Below, piece after piece: positions 47,098 through 55,387 of a stretch of DNA of 64,000 bases. A program made the translations under genes and the position numbers. This DNA is from Noviherbaspirillum aerium. GTDB taxonomy: Bacteria > Pseudomonadota > Gammaproteobacteria > Burkholderiales > Burkholderiaceae_D. The notes below the pieces were generated by a model. That model saw nothing but the letters and a program-made list of their open reading frames with translations. It made no database searches and had not been told where the DNA came from. The stretch lies in the NCBI RefSeq assembly GCF_008929045.1, contig NZ_VFAH01000002.1, positions 62,001 through 126,000 of the forward strand, in the 5' to 3' direction. Numbering within the stretch: position 1 is the stretch's first letter; each line of letters starts with the position of its first letter.

Positions 47098-48714
47098 ATG
47101 AAACGATTTTCCACGATCGCACTTGCTGTCTCGCTCACGGCGTGCGGCGGCTCGGACAACGGCGGCGGCATCGCCGGAACGACGAGTACTCCGAACAGTT
47201 CGACGGCCCAGGTAATGACGACCGTCCCGCCGGGAACGCCTGCGAGCCCCGCAACGGCGGCCAACCCTGCCGATCCGGCGGCGGGTACACCGGCCACGTC
47301 CGTGCCCCCGCTGGCACAAGCCGCCACACCATCAGGTACGCCGACAGCAGCCACGCCTCCCCTGGCTGCAGACACTCCGCCGGCCGATGCCGCAGCTACC
47401 GCATTTTTTGTGAATGCCTATCAGGCCGGACTTGCCGAAATTCAAATTTCTCAGCTTGCCGCCACCCGGGCCGAGGATGAGAATGTCAGGGAATACGCGC
47501 AGCAAGTGCTGGCGCATCACACCCTCCTCAATGGAGAAATCCAGAAGATTGCACAGGCAAAGCAAGTCACATTGCCAACCTCTATCTCCCAGGAACGGAC
47601 GGCGGATGTCACCGCGCTGACAGCATTGAGCGGACTGAATTTCGACCGTTATTACATGGCGCTGAATGTGAATGCCCATCGGGCCTCGGTGGCGTCGGCG
47701 CTGCGCGCGGGGGCTTCCACCAATGACGACAATGTACGGGTGTTCTCGGTTTCCGTGCTCCCGATCTACAAAACGCATCTGGTGTTTGCCGAGGATATTC
47801 TCAATCAGCTTGATCCGGCCGCGTTCGTGGCCACGATCCACCAGAGCAGCCAGGCTGAAGTGGCATGGGCGCAACTGGCTCTTGAGCGTGCAAGCGACGC
47901 CGGCGTGCGCCGGTATGCCCAGAAGATGGTCACTGAACATACCGCTGCAAACGAGCGCATTTCCTCCTTTGCCCGCGACAAGCAGCTGCCCTTGCCTGGC
48001 GATCTTAATGAGGAGCAGCAGGCGGTGACGGAAGACTTGAGCCGCTTCTCGGGAGCGGACTTTGATCGCGCATACATGGATGTGAATGTCATTTCCCACC
48101 TGCGCGCCGTCCGCTATGCCCGCAGCCAGCTCGGATCCTCCGGACGTGACGTCGACGTGCGAGAGCTGGCCCGGGAGCTCGAGCCCGAGCTGGCCGGACA
48201 TCTCGCCAATGCCGCTGAACAGGCACGGCTGATCGAGCCGAGCTTCGCCTACCGCGCGTACCAGGCGAATCTGGCGGAAGTCAGCCTGGCCTACCTGGCA
48301 ACCGCGCGGTCGACCGACAGCGGCGTCATCGGTTATGCGCAACGCATGATCGGCGAGCATCTGCCCGTCGTTGCCCAGCTGCGGCAACAAGCGGCAACAT
48401 CGAGCACTCCATTGCCGGTCGAGGTGTCGCCGGAAGCCATGCTCGCGTTCGGTACGCTGCTGGTGATTGACGATGGCCTGTTCAACGCGGGATATGCAGC
48501 CTACAACGCCCGCCTGCATAACAAGGCAATCGAGCTGTTCACCGAAGAAACCCTCAGGCCTGACAGCACCGCGACCCAGGCTTTCGCACAGACGCTCTTG
48601 CCAACACTCACCGCGCATCGGGATGAGGCACGCACGCTGCGGTCGAGGTTCGCGCCCCAGGTGCTGGAGCTGATTCAGCGCTTGCCTGCCTTCGCCGGCA
48701 CTTCAATGATGTAA
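47098..48714 (+). CDS. Lipoprotein with three tandem DUF4142 domains
   Basis: A 538-residue lipoprotein with a lipobox in SLTACGGSDNGG (Cys near residue 16), then a Pro/Ala/Thr-rich spacer to about residue 98. Three DUF4142 (ferritin-like helical) domains follow. The first starts AFFVNAYQAGLAEIQISQLA with VREYAQQVLAHHTLLNGEI (about 100-240). The second has SQAEVAWAQLALERA and VRRYAQKMVTEHTAANERI (about 242-385). The third has YQANLAEVSLAYLATA and VIGYAQRMIGEHLPVVAQL (about 388-525). Most DUF4142 proteins have one domain. Function unknown; probably an envelope protein, possibly stress-related. Start 47098 chosen over 47095 for AGGAGG spacing. Confidence 0.88.
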   Translation: MKRFSTIALAVSLTACGGSDNGGGIAGTTSTPNSSTAQVMTTVPPGTPASPATAANPADPAAGTPATSVPPLAQAATPSGTPTAATPPLAADTPPADAAATAFFVNAYQAGLAEIQISQLAATRAEDENVREYAQQVLAHHTLLNGEIQKIAQAKQVTLPTSISQERTADVTALTALSGLNFDRYYMALNVNAHRASVASALRAGASTNDDNVRVFSVSVLPIYKTHLVFAEDILNQLDPAAFVATIHQSSQAEVAWAQLALERASDAGVRRYAQKMVTEHTAANERISSFARDKQLPLPGDLNEEQQAVTEDLSRFSGADFDRAYMDVNVISHLRAVRYARSQLGSSGRDVDVRELARELEPELAGHLANAAEQARLIEPSFAYRAYQANLAEVSLAYLATARSTDSGVIGYAQRMIGEHLPVVAQLRQQAATSSTPLPVEVSPEAMLAFGTLLVIDDGLFNAGYAAYNARLHNKAIELFTEETLRPDSTATQAFAQTLLPTLTAHRDEARTLRSRFAPQVLELIQRLPAFAGTSMM

Positions 48715-48830
48715 GGCGTCAAGCAGGTTGATCTGGCAGCGGCCTTGACCGGCCTGCTGCCGAAAATCCTGGAGCTCGCACGGCACGGACAGGCCGCGAG
48801 ATGTTCGACCAGGTCCACGATCAGGGTTGA

Positions 48831-48862
48831 CTCTAAAGCGGGTTCACCCTGACCGGATGGAA
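48831..48862. repeat. Repeat family 1, solitary end
   Basis: CTCTAAAGCGGGTTCACCC followed by TGACCGG resembles one terminal inverted repeat of the family, with no recognisable partner or core. Probably a remnant. Confidence 0.4.
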
Positions 48863-48887
48863 TCAGGAACATGCCGTTTTGCGCGCA

Positions 48888-48984
48888 CCGGCCCGGGGGA
48901 AGAGTAAATTCTGGGTAAGGAAGCTACCGGGCCCTTGCCGGATTTTTTTGGCGCAGGCGTTGCGCCGCATCCGGGCGAAAGCCC
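48888..48984 (+). ncRNA. Possible structured RNA with terminator-like hairpin
   Basis: GGCCC (48888-48892) can pair with GGGCC near 48930-48934, enclosing AGA/TCT and GGTA/TACC hairpins. The alternative CCGG-GCCCTTG-CCGG hairpin is directly followed by ATTTTTTT (to 48949). Immediately downstream GGCGCA/TGCGCC and GGGC-GAAA-GCCC hairpins follow. Mutually exclusive pairing beside a T-run suggests an attenuator or small RNA. No known riboswitch class was recognised; this is drawn from base pairing alone. Confidence 0.3.
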
Positions 48985-49165
48985 GCCATCAGCAGCTGTC
49001 TTGTTTCCCCTTACACTCGGCTGCGATCCAACTCATCGGTGTCGGCCCCAAGCCACCTGCTCATTGGCGGCCATATCCGCGCGCCGCCGAAAGTCCGTTT
49101 TCCCGCCCTAAAAAATCGCTTTGATTTCAACAGCTTGCAGTGAATTCACCGGCCTTTTTCAAGGC

Positions 49166-49181
49166 TGGCACGGCGCCTGCT
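49166..49181 (+). promoter_or_regulatory. Sigma-54-like (-24/-12) promoter of the double-glycine peptide pair
   Basis: TGGCACG-N4-CTGCT matches the RpoN consensus TGGCACG-N4-TTGCW in all but one base, with GG and GC at the required spacing. It lies about 80 bases before the first peptide ATG, giving a leader of about 70 bases. Activator sites were not identified. Confidence 0.6.
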
Positions 49182-49260
49182 ATATCTCCTTCAAGCGCGA
49201 TGAAGCGCCCTCCACCCAACGAAGCAATCCATTCACCCCGTCACTCTTAGGAGAACCATC

Positions 49261-49545
49261 ATGAAAGCACTGACCATCAAGGACCTGTCCGTCACTTCCG
49301 AACTCGATGCCAAATCCATGACTTCCGTTCGCGGCGGCCACGGCGCCGTCCGCTTCCCCGCCCTGTTCGCCGGTCCGCTGTTCAGCGCCTCCAAGAGCGA
49401 AATTAACTTCGGCGCCGAGCAGGCAATGGGCCAGAGCCAGAACACCCTGGTCAACAACGGCAACAACGTCGCCTTCGCTTCCGGCATCAAGTCCAATGTC
49501 AATCCGACTCAGACCGGCAAGAACACCATCAACTTCATGTCGTAA
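49261..49545 (+). CDS. Double-glycine-leader peptide 1, bacteriocin-like precursor
   Basis: A 94-residue peptide. Residues 1-26 resemble a class II bacteriocin/microcin leader (MKALTIKDLSVTSELDAKSM, then TSVRGG), with cleavage expected after Gly26. The mature part of 68 residues is Asn/Gly-rich: FGAEQAMGQSQNTLVNNGNN, then VNPTQTGKNTINF. Cys is absent, so no disulfide or lanthionine bridges. The pattern of NxGxN and QTGxN could form short beta strands. Strong ribosome site AGGAG. Followed by a close paralogue; no dedicated PCAT-type ABC transporter lies in the window. Antibacterial, signalling or adhesive roles are all possible. Confidence 0.75.
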   Translation: MKALTIKDLSVTSELDAKSMTSVRGGHGAVRFPALFAGPLFSASKSEINFGAEQAMGQSQNTLVNNGNNVAFASGIKSNVNPTQTGKNTINFMS

Positions 49546-49620
49546 GCGCCGCCGGCCGCGATGATCATCGCCATTTACCCGCTCACCTTCTTCGCCACGT
49601 TATTCTTAAGGATACTCATC

Positions 49621-49905
49621 ATGAAAGCACTGTCCATCAAAGACCTGTCCGTTGCCAAAGACCTCGACGCCAAGGACATGGCAAGCGTCGCCGGCGGTAC
49701 CGGCATGTTCAAGATGCCCGCGCTGTTCGTCGGCCCGCTGTCCAGCATCTCCAAGCGCGAGGTCAACTTCGGCGCCGAGCAGGCGATGGGCCAGGAGCAG
49801 AACACGCTGGTCAACAACGGCAACAATGTCGCTTTTGCGGCCGGCATCAAGTCCAGCGTGAACCCGACCCAGACCGGCAAGAACACCATCAATTTCATGT
49901 CCTGA
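49621..49905 (+). CDS. Double-glycine-leader peptide 2, paralogue
   Basis: A 94-residue peptide differing from peptide 1 at about 20 positions. Most changes fall between residues 12 and 48; the C-terminal half is almost identical (FGAEQAMGQ, LVNNGNNVAFA, PTQTGKNTINFMS). The leader MKALSIKDLSVAKDLDAKDM with ASVAGG ends at Gly26. Its own ribosome site AAGGA lies in the 75-base spacer. The in-frame ATG at 49561 is rejected because the paralogue fixes the start. Arrangement indicates a tandem duplication under one promoter. A strong hairpin follows the stop. Confidence 0.75.
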   Translation: MKALSIKDLSVAKDLDAKDMASVAGGTGMFKMPALFVGPLSSISKREVNFGAEQAMGQEQNTLVNNGNNVAFAAGIKSSVNPTQTGKNTINFMS

Positions 49906-49915
49906 AGCCGGCACG

Positions 49916-49939
49916 CCGGCGGAGGCCTGCCTCCGCCGG
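49916..49939 (+). terminator. GC-rich hairpin closing the peptide operon
   Basis: Perfect 10-bp stem CCGGCGGAGG/CCTCCGCCGG with a CCTG loop, 11 bases past the second peptide stop. No T-run follows, so it may act as a 3' stabiliser or a weak terminator. Confidence 0.55.
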
Positions 49940-50055
49940 AACACTTGCCACGACAGACAGCTCCAGGCCAATCACCAAGGAGCATCGCCTGTCGAAAAGA
50001 TTCGCCGCTTCTTTGCGCCGTGCACGGCCAAATAAGGTGACCATGTTCGCATGTC

Positions 50056-50160
50056 ATACCAATCCCAGGTCACCGCAAATCAAATGAGACCGATGGATTT
50101 TTGTGCCCTGGCAAGGCCGAGTTGGCAGATCAGAAATCCATAGCTGGACTATGACCATGG
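50056..50160. repeat. Repeat family 3, longest copy
   Basis: Opens ATACCAATCCCAGGTCA, contains CAAATGAGACCGATGGATTT and GGCAGATCAGAAATCCATAG, and ends near an imperfect CATGG dyad. Parts match 28187-28251 and 43920-44014. It lies between convergent genes. Confidence 0.5.
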
Positions 50161-50205
50161 ACTGTAGGGATGGGAAGAGCTATCCGGCACGCGGCAGGCA
50201 AGGCC

Positions 50206-50670
50206 TCATCCCCGCAGCGGCAACGCGGTCTTGTAGCGCACCTGTTTCAGCGCGAAGCTGGAACGGATCTTTTCAACTTGCGGAATCGGCGTCAGCTGTT
50301 CGAGGATGAAGCGTTCGAGCGCGCCGATATCCGGCACCGCGACGCGGATCAGATAGTCGGCATCGCCGGTCATGAGGTAGCACTCCATCACTTCTTCCCG
50401 CGCGCAGACCCGCGCTTCGAAGGCCTGCAGCGCCTTCTCGCTCTGCTGTTTCAGACTGATGGAAATGAATACGTTCAGATGCAGGCCCAGCTGCTTGGGG
50501 TCGAGCAGCGCGACGTACTGACGGATCAGTCCCGCCGCTTCAAGCGCCTTGACCCGCGCCAGGCACGGCGAAGGCGACAGGCTGACGCGCCGGGCCAGTT
50601 CCACATTGGACAGGCTGCTGTCCTGCTGAAGCTCGCGAAGAATGCGCAGGTCGATGGCATCAAGATTCAT
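50206..50670 (-). CDS. Lrp/AsnC family transcriptional regulator
   Basis: A 154-residue regulator. The N-terminal helix-turn-helix is [46 protein letters not shown] (about 4-50). The C-terminal RAM ligand-binding domain has [23 protein letters not shown] and [29 protein letters not shown]. Lrp proteins sense amino acids. It is divergent from an E1 dehydrogenase with a 116-base gap carrying an Lrp-like box, so that gene is the likely target, as with MdeR and MdeB in Pseudomonas. Confidence 0.93.
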   Translation of the reverse strand: MNLDAIDLRILRELQQDSSLSNVELARRVSLSPSPCLARVKALEAAGLIRQYVALLDPKQLGLHLNVFISISLKQQSEKALQAFEARVCAREEVMECYLMTGDADYLIRVAVPDIGALERFILEQLTPIPQVEKIRSSFALKQVRYKTALPLRG

Positions 50671-50733
50671 TATGCTGAAATTCCTCCATTTCTCGGCATA
50701 TCATGCTGTTAAGCCGCAATTCTACAGCCATTT

Positions 50734-50748
50734 CGGAGAATTATTCCG
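50734..50748. promoter_or_regulatory. Lrp-like binding site between the regulator and the E1 gene
   Basis: CGGAGAATTATTCCG agrees with the Lrp consensus YAGHAWATTWTDCTR at 12 of 15 positions and is itself nearly palindromic. It lies 39 bases before the E1 ATG and 64 bases before the regulator ATG. Confidence 0.5.
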
Positions 50749-50786
50749 CGTCAGGTGTCTTAAGATAGGGCGATTGAGGAGACATC

Positions 50787-53498
50787 ATGAACGCACGCGA
50801 TTTTCAGCTTGGCGGCAAGGCAGACATCGAACACCCCGTCGACAGCGACGCCACGGAAACCGCGGAGTGGCTGGAGGCGCTGCAATCCCTGATCGAACGC
50901 GAAGGCCCGGAACGCGCCCGCTTCATTCTCGACCGCCTGGCCGAGACTGCGCAACGGCACGACATCGGCTGGCAGGCGAAACGCGGAACGCCTTATGTGA
51001 ATACCATTCCGGTGGAGCGGCAACCGCTCTTCCCCGGCGATCTGGCCATCGAGGAGCGCCTCGCATCGCTGATGCGCTGGAATGCACTGGCCATGGTGGT
51101 GCGCGCCAACCAGGCTTACGGCGATCTCGGCGGCCATATCGCCAGCTACGCGAGCGCGGCCGATCTGTTCGAAGTCGGCTTCAATCACTTCTTCCGCGCA
51201 AGAACGCCGGAATTCGGCGGCGACCTGGTGTTCTATCAGCCGCATTCCGCGCCCGGCATCTATGCGCGGGCCTTCCTCGAAGGACGGCTGAGCGAACGCG
51301 ATCTGGAACATTACCGGCAGGAAGTCAGCGCCCGGAAAGCCGGGGCGCAAGGCTTGTCGAGTTATCCGCACCCATGGCTGATGCCGCAATTCTGGCAATT
51401 CCCCACCGGCTCGATGGGCATAGGGCCGATCAGCTCCATCTACCAGGCGCGCTTCATGCGTTACCTGCAGCACCGCAAGCTGCTCGACACCGGCACGCGC
51501 AAGGTGTGGGGCGTATTCGGCGACGGCGAGATGGACGAGCCGGAAAGCATGTCCGCCCTCACCCTGGCCGCGCGCGAAGGCCTCGACAATCTGGTCTGGG
51601 TGGTCAACTGCAATCTGCAGCGCCTCGATGGCCCGGTACGCGGCAATGGACGCATCATCGATGAGCTGGAGCAACTGTTCAGCGGCGCCGGCTGGAACGT
51701 GATCAAGCTGCTCTGGGGCTCGGATTGGGACGGCCTGTTTGCCAGGGATGCCGGCGGCGCGCTGGCGAATGCATTCGCACATACCGTGGATGGGCAGTTC
51801 CAGACCTTCGCCGCCAAGGACGGCCGCTACAACCGCAACAACTTCTTCGGCCAGAATCCGGAACTCGCGCAACTCGCCCAGGGATTGACCGACGAACAGA
51901 TAGACCGCCTCAAGCGCGGCGGCCATGACATGGTGAAGATCCATGCGGCCTACGATGCGGCGGTCCGCCATCGCGGTGCGCCCACCGTGATCCTCGCCCA
52001 TACCAAGAAGGGCTACGGCATGGGAGACGCCGGACAGGGCAAGATGACCACGCACCAGCAGAAGAAGCTTGACCGCGATGCCCTGATCGCTTTCCGCAAC
52101 CGTTTCAATCTGCCCTTGTCGGACCAGGAAGCAGAGTCGCTTGCCTTCCACAGGCCGGCCGGCGACAGCGAGGAGATGCGCTACCTGCATGCAAGGCGGG
52201 CCGCGCTCGGCGGATTCATGCCGTCGCGCGGCAGCATTGCGGAGCCGGTCCCGGTGCCGCCGCAGGCGGAATACGCCGGCTTCGCCCTGCAGGCGGACGG
52301 CAAGGAGATGAGCACCACGATGGCCTTCGTGCGCATGCTCACCAATCTGCTCAAGGACAGCCGGCTCGGCCCCCGCGTGGTGCCCATCGTTGCCGATGAG
52401 GCGCGCACCTTCGGCATGGCCAACCTGTTCAAGCAGATCGGCATCTATTCCAGCGTCGGACAACGCTACGAGCCCGAAGATATCGGCTCGGTGCTCAGCT
52501 ACCGCGAAGCGCTGGACGGCCAGATCCTGGAAGAAGGCATCAGCGAAGCAGGAGCCATCAGTTCCTGGGTGGCGGCGGCGACGAGCTACAGCGTGCATGG
52601 CATGCCGATGCTGCCTTTCTACATCTATTACTCGATGTTCGGCTTCCAGCGCATCGGCGACCTGATCTGGGCCGCAGCCGACCAGCGCGCACGCGGCTTT
52701 CTTCTCGGCGCAACCGCCGGGCGCACGACGCTCGGCGGAGAAGGCCTGCAGCATCAGGATGGAAGCAGCCTGGTCACCGCATCGGCGATACCGAACTGCC
52801 GCGCCTACGATCCCGCGTTCGCCGGCGAACTCGCCGTCATTGTCGATCACGGCATGCGGGAAATGCTGGAACAGCAAAAAGACGTGTTCTATTACGTCAC
52901 GATGATGAACGAGAACTATGCGCAGCCTTCGCTGCCGCAAGGCGTCGCGCAGGATCTGCTCAGGGGAATGTACCGTTACGGCGAATGCAGGGCGGCCAGC
53001 GCCGTTGCATCGGCGCGCCTGGTCGGTTCGGGCGCCATCCTGCGTGAAGTCATTGCCGCAGCGGGAATGCTTGCGCAGGACTGGAGCATCGATGCGGAAA
53101 TCTGGAGCGCCACCAGCTTCAGCGAACTTGCCCGCGATGCGATCGAGACGGAGCGCTGGAACCGCCTGCATCCGCTCGATGATCCGCGCGCCAGCCATGT
53201 CGAAAGCTGTCTTGGCGGTCAGGCGCCTGTCATTGCCGCGACCGATTATGTTCGCGCATGGCCGAATCTGGTGGCGCCCCATATCAGCGCACCGTACACG
53301 GTGTTGGGCACCGACGGCTTCGGCCGCAGCGATACCCGCACGGCGCTGCGCGGCTTCTTCGAAGTGGACAAGCATCACATCGTGCTGGCCGTCCTGCATG
53401 CCCTTGCCGGACAGGGAATGATCGACAAGGCGCTGTGCGCTCGAGCAATCCTGCGCTATGGCATTGAAGCGGATGCAGCGGCTCCCTGGACTTGCTGA
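50787..53498 (+). CDS. Homodimeric 2-oxoacid dehydrogenase E1 (AceE/MdeB-like)
   Basis: A 903-residue thiamine-diphosphate enzyme of the AceE type: GTPYVNTIPVERQPLFPGD, SYASAADLFEVGFNHFFR, the ThDP motif VWGVFGDGEMDEPESM through WVVNCNLQRLDGPVRGNG, and VPIVADEARTFGMANLFKQIGIYS. No E2 or E3 gene follows, and an Lrp-type regulator is divergent. This is the arrangement of MdeB, a 2-oxobutyrate-active E1 paralogue in Pseudomonas putida, so amino-acid catabolism (methionine or threonine derived 2-oxobutyrate) is as likely as pyruvate oxidation. It would borrow E2/E3 from elsewhere. Ribosome site GAGGAG. Confidence 0.9.
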   Translation: MNARDFQLGGKADIEHPVDSDATETAEWLEALQSLIEREGPERARFILDRLAETAQRHDIGWQAKRGTPYVNTIPVERQPLFPGDLAIEERLASLMRWNALAMVVRANQAYGDLGGHIASYASAADLFEVGFNHFFRARTPEFGGDLVFYQPHSAPGIYARAFLEGRLSERDLEHYRQEVSARKAGAQGLSSYPHPWLMPQFWQFPTGSMGIGPISSIYQARFMRYLQHRKLLDTGTRKVWGVFGDGEMDEPESMSALTLAAREGLDNLVWVVNCNLQRLDGPVRGNGRIIDELEQLFSGAGWNVIKLLWGSDWDGLFARDAGGALANAFAHTVDGQFQTFAAKDGRYNRNNFFGQNPELAQLAQGLTDEQIDRLKRGGHDMVKIHAAYDAAVRHRGAPTVILAHTKKGYGMGDAGQGKMTTHQQKKLDRDALIAFRNRFNLPLSDQEAESLAFHRPAGDSEEMRYLHARRAALGGFMPSRGSIAEPVPVPPQAEYAGFALQADGKEMSTTMAFVRMLTNLLKDSRLGPRVVPIVADEARTFGMANLFKQIGIYSSVGQRYEPEDIGSVLSYREALDGQILEEGISEAGAISSWVAAATSYSVHGMPMLPFYIYYSMFGFQRIGDLIWAAADQRARGFLLGATAGRTTLGGEGLQHQDGSSLVTASAIPNCRAYDPAFAGELAVIVDHGMREMLEQQKDVFYYVTMMNENYAQPSLPQGVAQDLLRGMYRYGECRAASAVASARLVGSGAILREVIAAAGMLAQDWSIDAEIWSATSFSELARDAIETERWNRLHPLDDPRASHVESCLGGQAPVIAATDYVRAWPNLVAPHISAPYTVLGTDGFGRSDTRTALRGFFEVDKHHIVLAVLHALAGQGMIDKALCARAILRYGIEADAAAPWTC

Positions 53499-53576
53499 CG
53501 TCCTCAGCTACCGATGGCGGCACGCACTATCCGGTTTTGACGCGATATCGACAACATGCTTGAGTGACAGCCGCTT

Positions 53577-53604
53577 CTGCCGGTTTGAATAGTCAAACCG
53601 GCAG
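53577..53604 (+). terminator. Hairpin downstream of the E1 gene
   Basis: Perfect 12-bp stem CTGCCGGTTTGA/TCAAACCGGCAG with a 4-base loop, about 80 bases after the stop. No T-run; possible terminator or mRNA 3' structure. Confidence 0.5.
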
Positions 53605-53705
53605 AGTTGGTCGATACCGCCTGTCCTTTCTTATCACCATGACGGCACTCTTTGACGCCCATTCCTCGCCGGAAGAACGGCGGGCCATCGCGCACGTTTA
53701 ACTAA

Positions 53706-53993
53706 TCATCCATCCCTGCCGTCCGTCTCGTATTCGATTCCACCGACATATTTGCTCACAAGGTTGTAAAGCGCGCATCCGATCGCGACCATGACGTAGC
53801 CCATGACGAGATAGAGAAAAGGGAACAACAGAAACATAAACGCGGATGGCCGCTGCTGCCCTTCCATGGCCGGCATGAACAGGAACACGACAAACATCGG
53901 CAACGCGAATATCAGGGAACTTAGCGCCATGAGCACGGCAATTACTTTTGCGTTTTGATGCAAGGGAAACCTGGCGATCTGAATTCTCATCAA
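53706..53993 (-). CDS. Small two-pass membrane protein (DUF3566-like)
   Basis: A 95-residue protein with two membrane segments (VIAVLMALSSLIFALPMFVVFLFM and FMFLLFPFLYLVMGYVMVAIGCALY). The C-terminal ALYNLVSKYVGGIEYETDG matches a signature common to small DUF3566-like membrane proteins in which VGGIE closes the domain. Function unknown. Two consecutive Met codons start it at 53993. Confidence 0.7.
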   Translation of the reverse strand: MMRIQIARFPLHQNAKVIAVLMALSSLIFALPMFVVFLFMPAMEGQQRPSAFMFLLFPFLYLVMGYVMVAIGCALYNLVSKYVGGIEYETDGRDG

Positions 53994-54057
53994 GCATCAT
54001 CCTTATCGAAATAATAAAGCTCCAGAGTACCGGCCGATATGCCGGCCGACTTGGTTT

Positions 54058-54699
54058 TCATGTTGGCGCGCCAATCGTTCGCAGGCCCAGTGGAGTATGT
54101 ATGGTCGCGGCCAGCCCAGCAATGGCGGACTGCTCTACGGACAGCAAGACCCCTGGCTCGGCGACGGAAAGATCACCAAGCAGGGCATTCAGTCGGGCCG
54201 GTTGCGGATGCAGCAGTTTCAATTCCACCAGTTTGCAGCCCCGGTCTTCAAGAGACTGCGCAGGATGAGCCGGCGTGTGCCACTCGATTAGTGCAGGCGC
54301 CACGCCGCTCATGGGAAGACTGCCGTCTTCCGGAATGGAGATAAGCCACTCCAGGGCACCCCTTGTCATTGGCTCGACGACCCCGAGTGATTCGGAAGTA
54401 CTGGCGAGCGACTTGCGTATGTCGTCGGTTCGTGCGACCCAGCATGCAAGCCGCGGGGAAGACGTGGCGCTCGCATCCAGCGAGAACCAGCGCGGACGCT
54501 GCGGCTTCACGGCCGCAGGATTGATGGAGATGACTTCAAGGAAGGTTTCGTTGCCCAACCGGAGCAACATGTTATGGGTGCCCATGCGCGGATGCTCGCC
54601 CCCTGTCTGCGGCATCACGCCCAGTCGTTCGAACACCAGGCTGCTGCCTGCCTCCAGTGTTGGAGAGGTAATGGTAATGTGATCAATGCGGCATGCCAT
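54058..54699 (-). CDS. Glyoxalase-like domain protein
   Basis: A 213-residue protein from 54699 (MACRIDHITITSPTLEAGSS), behind AAGGAGG. It has the paired module pattern of glyoxalase_3-like proteins: a start with IDHITI, GTHNMLLRLGNETFLEVISIN as the central strand, and a second module with RGALEWLISIPEDG and ALIEWHTPAHPAQSLEDRGCKLVELKLLHP. These proteins lack an assigned substrate; a metal site with His8 and Glu is plausible. An in-frame ATG at 54750 overlaps a frameshifted remnant and is not used. Confidence 0.8.
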   Translation of the reverse strand: MACRIDHITITSPTLEAGSSLVFERLGVMPQTGGEHPRMGTHNMLLRLGNETFLEVISINPAAVKPQRPRWFSLDASATSSPRLACWVARTDDIRKSLASTSESLGVVEPMTRGALEWLISIPEDGSLPMSGVAPALIEWHTPAHPAQSLEDRGCKLVELKLLHPQPARLNALLGDLSVAEPGVLLSVEQSAIAGLAATIHTPLGLRTIGAPT

Positions 54700-54927
54700 G
54701 ACAAGGCCTCCTTGCGTGCGCGATAACAGGCTGTGAAGCGGTCTACCCATTCACTATTCACCATCATGTTCAATGGCGCCGCGGTATCCGGGTGAAACCA
54801 GTGCGGGCGCCTTCCGGTCATGCTGACGTAGGCCGGGACGCCTTGGCACAGGCTCTTTTCAATCAGCCAACTTGATAGCCTCATCATACAACGGCTGCGC
54901 AACATCAGGATTTGCCTCGTTCGTCAT
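54700..54927 (-). pseudogene. Possible frameshifted small gene
   Basis: From ATG 54927 the minus strand reads MTNEANPDVAQPLYDEAIKL then AD and a stop. A second frame, overlapping from near 54890, continues naturally with WLIEKSLCQGVPAYVSMTG and RRPHWFHPDTAAPLNMMV. The junction TTGGCTGATTGAAAAG would restore one frame (KLADWLIEK) if an 8-base repeat unit TTGGCTGA had been lost. The remnant's second frame runs into the start of the glyoxalase-like gene. The reconstruction is inference from codon flow; no family recognised. Confidence 0.35.
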
Positions 54928-55387
54928 GCACCGTCGCCTGGTGCAGCATCGAACTGCTTCGGCAAACTTATAGATTGGTAGAACAGCATGCATGGACCGG
55001 GCGCTTGGCAATGGGCCTGCATCAGTCATCCGGAACGACTTCGCAAGAAGCGTTCAAGCCTCGTCGGCTGCCGCTGCGGGGACAGCCCGCCATCAAGAAG
55101 GCTACGATGGCAGCGGCTCGATGGATGAAAGACAAGCCCGCATTTACCTTCTGCCATCTGCTGCCTGCATCAGCGTCGGGCGGTCTGTGGTTTTTTCGCG
55201 TGAAGCCCATCAAGAATTGCTACGAACTGCAATAAGTATCGCCGCACCCTCACCACCGACTATAATTTCCCTGCGGCAGGACGACGGTCGCGGCTCCATG
55301 CCCATGCGTTGCCAATACCGTATTGCCACTTGCCAGAGACTTGCGCCACCGCAGCGAGCGGCCCCTATTCTTTTTTAACTATCTTGC
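54928..55387. other. Intergenic stretch, no gene recognised
   Basis: About 460 bases upstream of the D,D-carboxypeptidase. Short ORFs lack ribosome sites and family features. Confidence 0.35.

Larger units (their letters stand above)
48715..49260. other. Structured leader region before the double-glycine peptides
   Basis: About 545 bases. It holds a lone terminal repeat of family 1 (48831-48862), a structured element (48888-48984) and a sigma-54-like promoter (49166-49181). A minus-strand ORF near 48675-48872 with VEHLAACPCRASSR recalls an anti-sigma tail but lacks support. Confidence 0.45.

Noticed and set aside
48675-48872. Minus-strand ORF with VEHLAACPCRASSR, resembling an anti-sigma zinc-finger tail
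   Set aside because: It overlaps the end of the DUF4142 gene, lacks the full HxxxCxxC spacing and has no ribosome site.
50760-53399. Long minus-strand ORF of 879 codons opposite the E1 dehydrogenase gene
   Set aside because: It is a shadow of a highly GC-biased real gene: the plus strand carries clear thiamine-enzyme motifs, while this frame has no domain and is rich in Arg/His/Ala runs typical of antisense frames.
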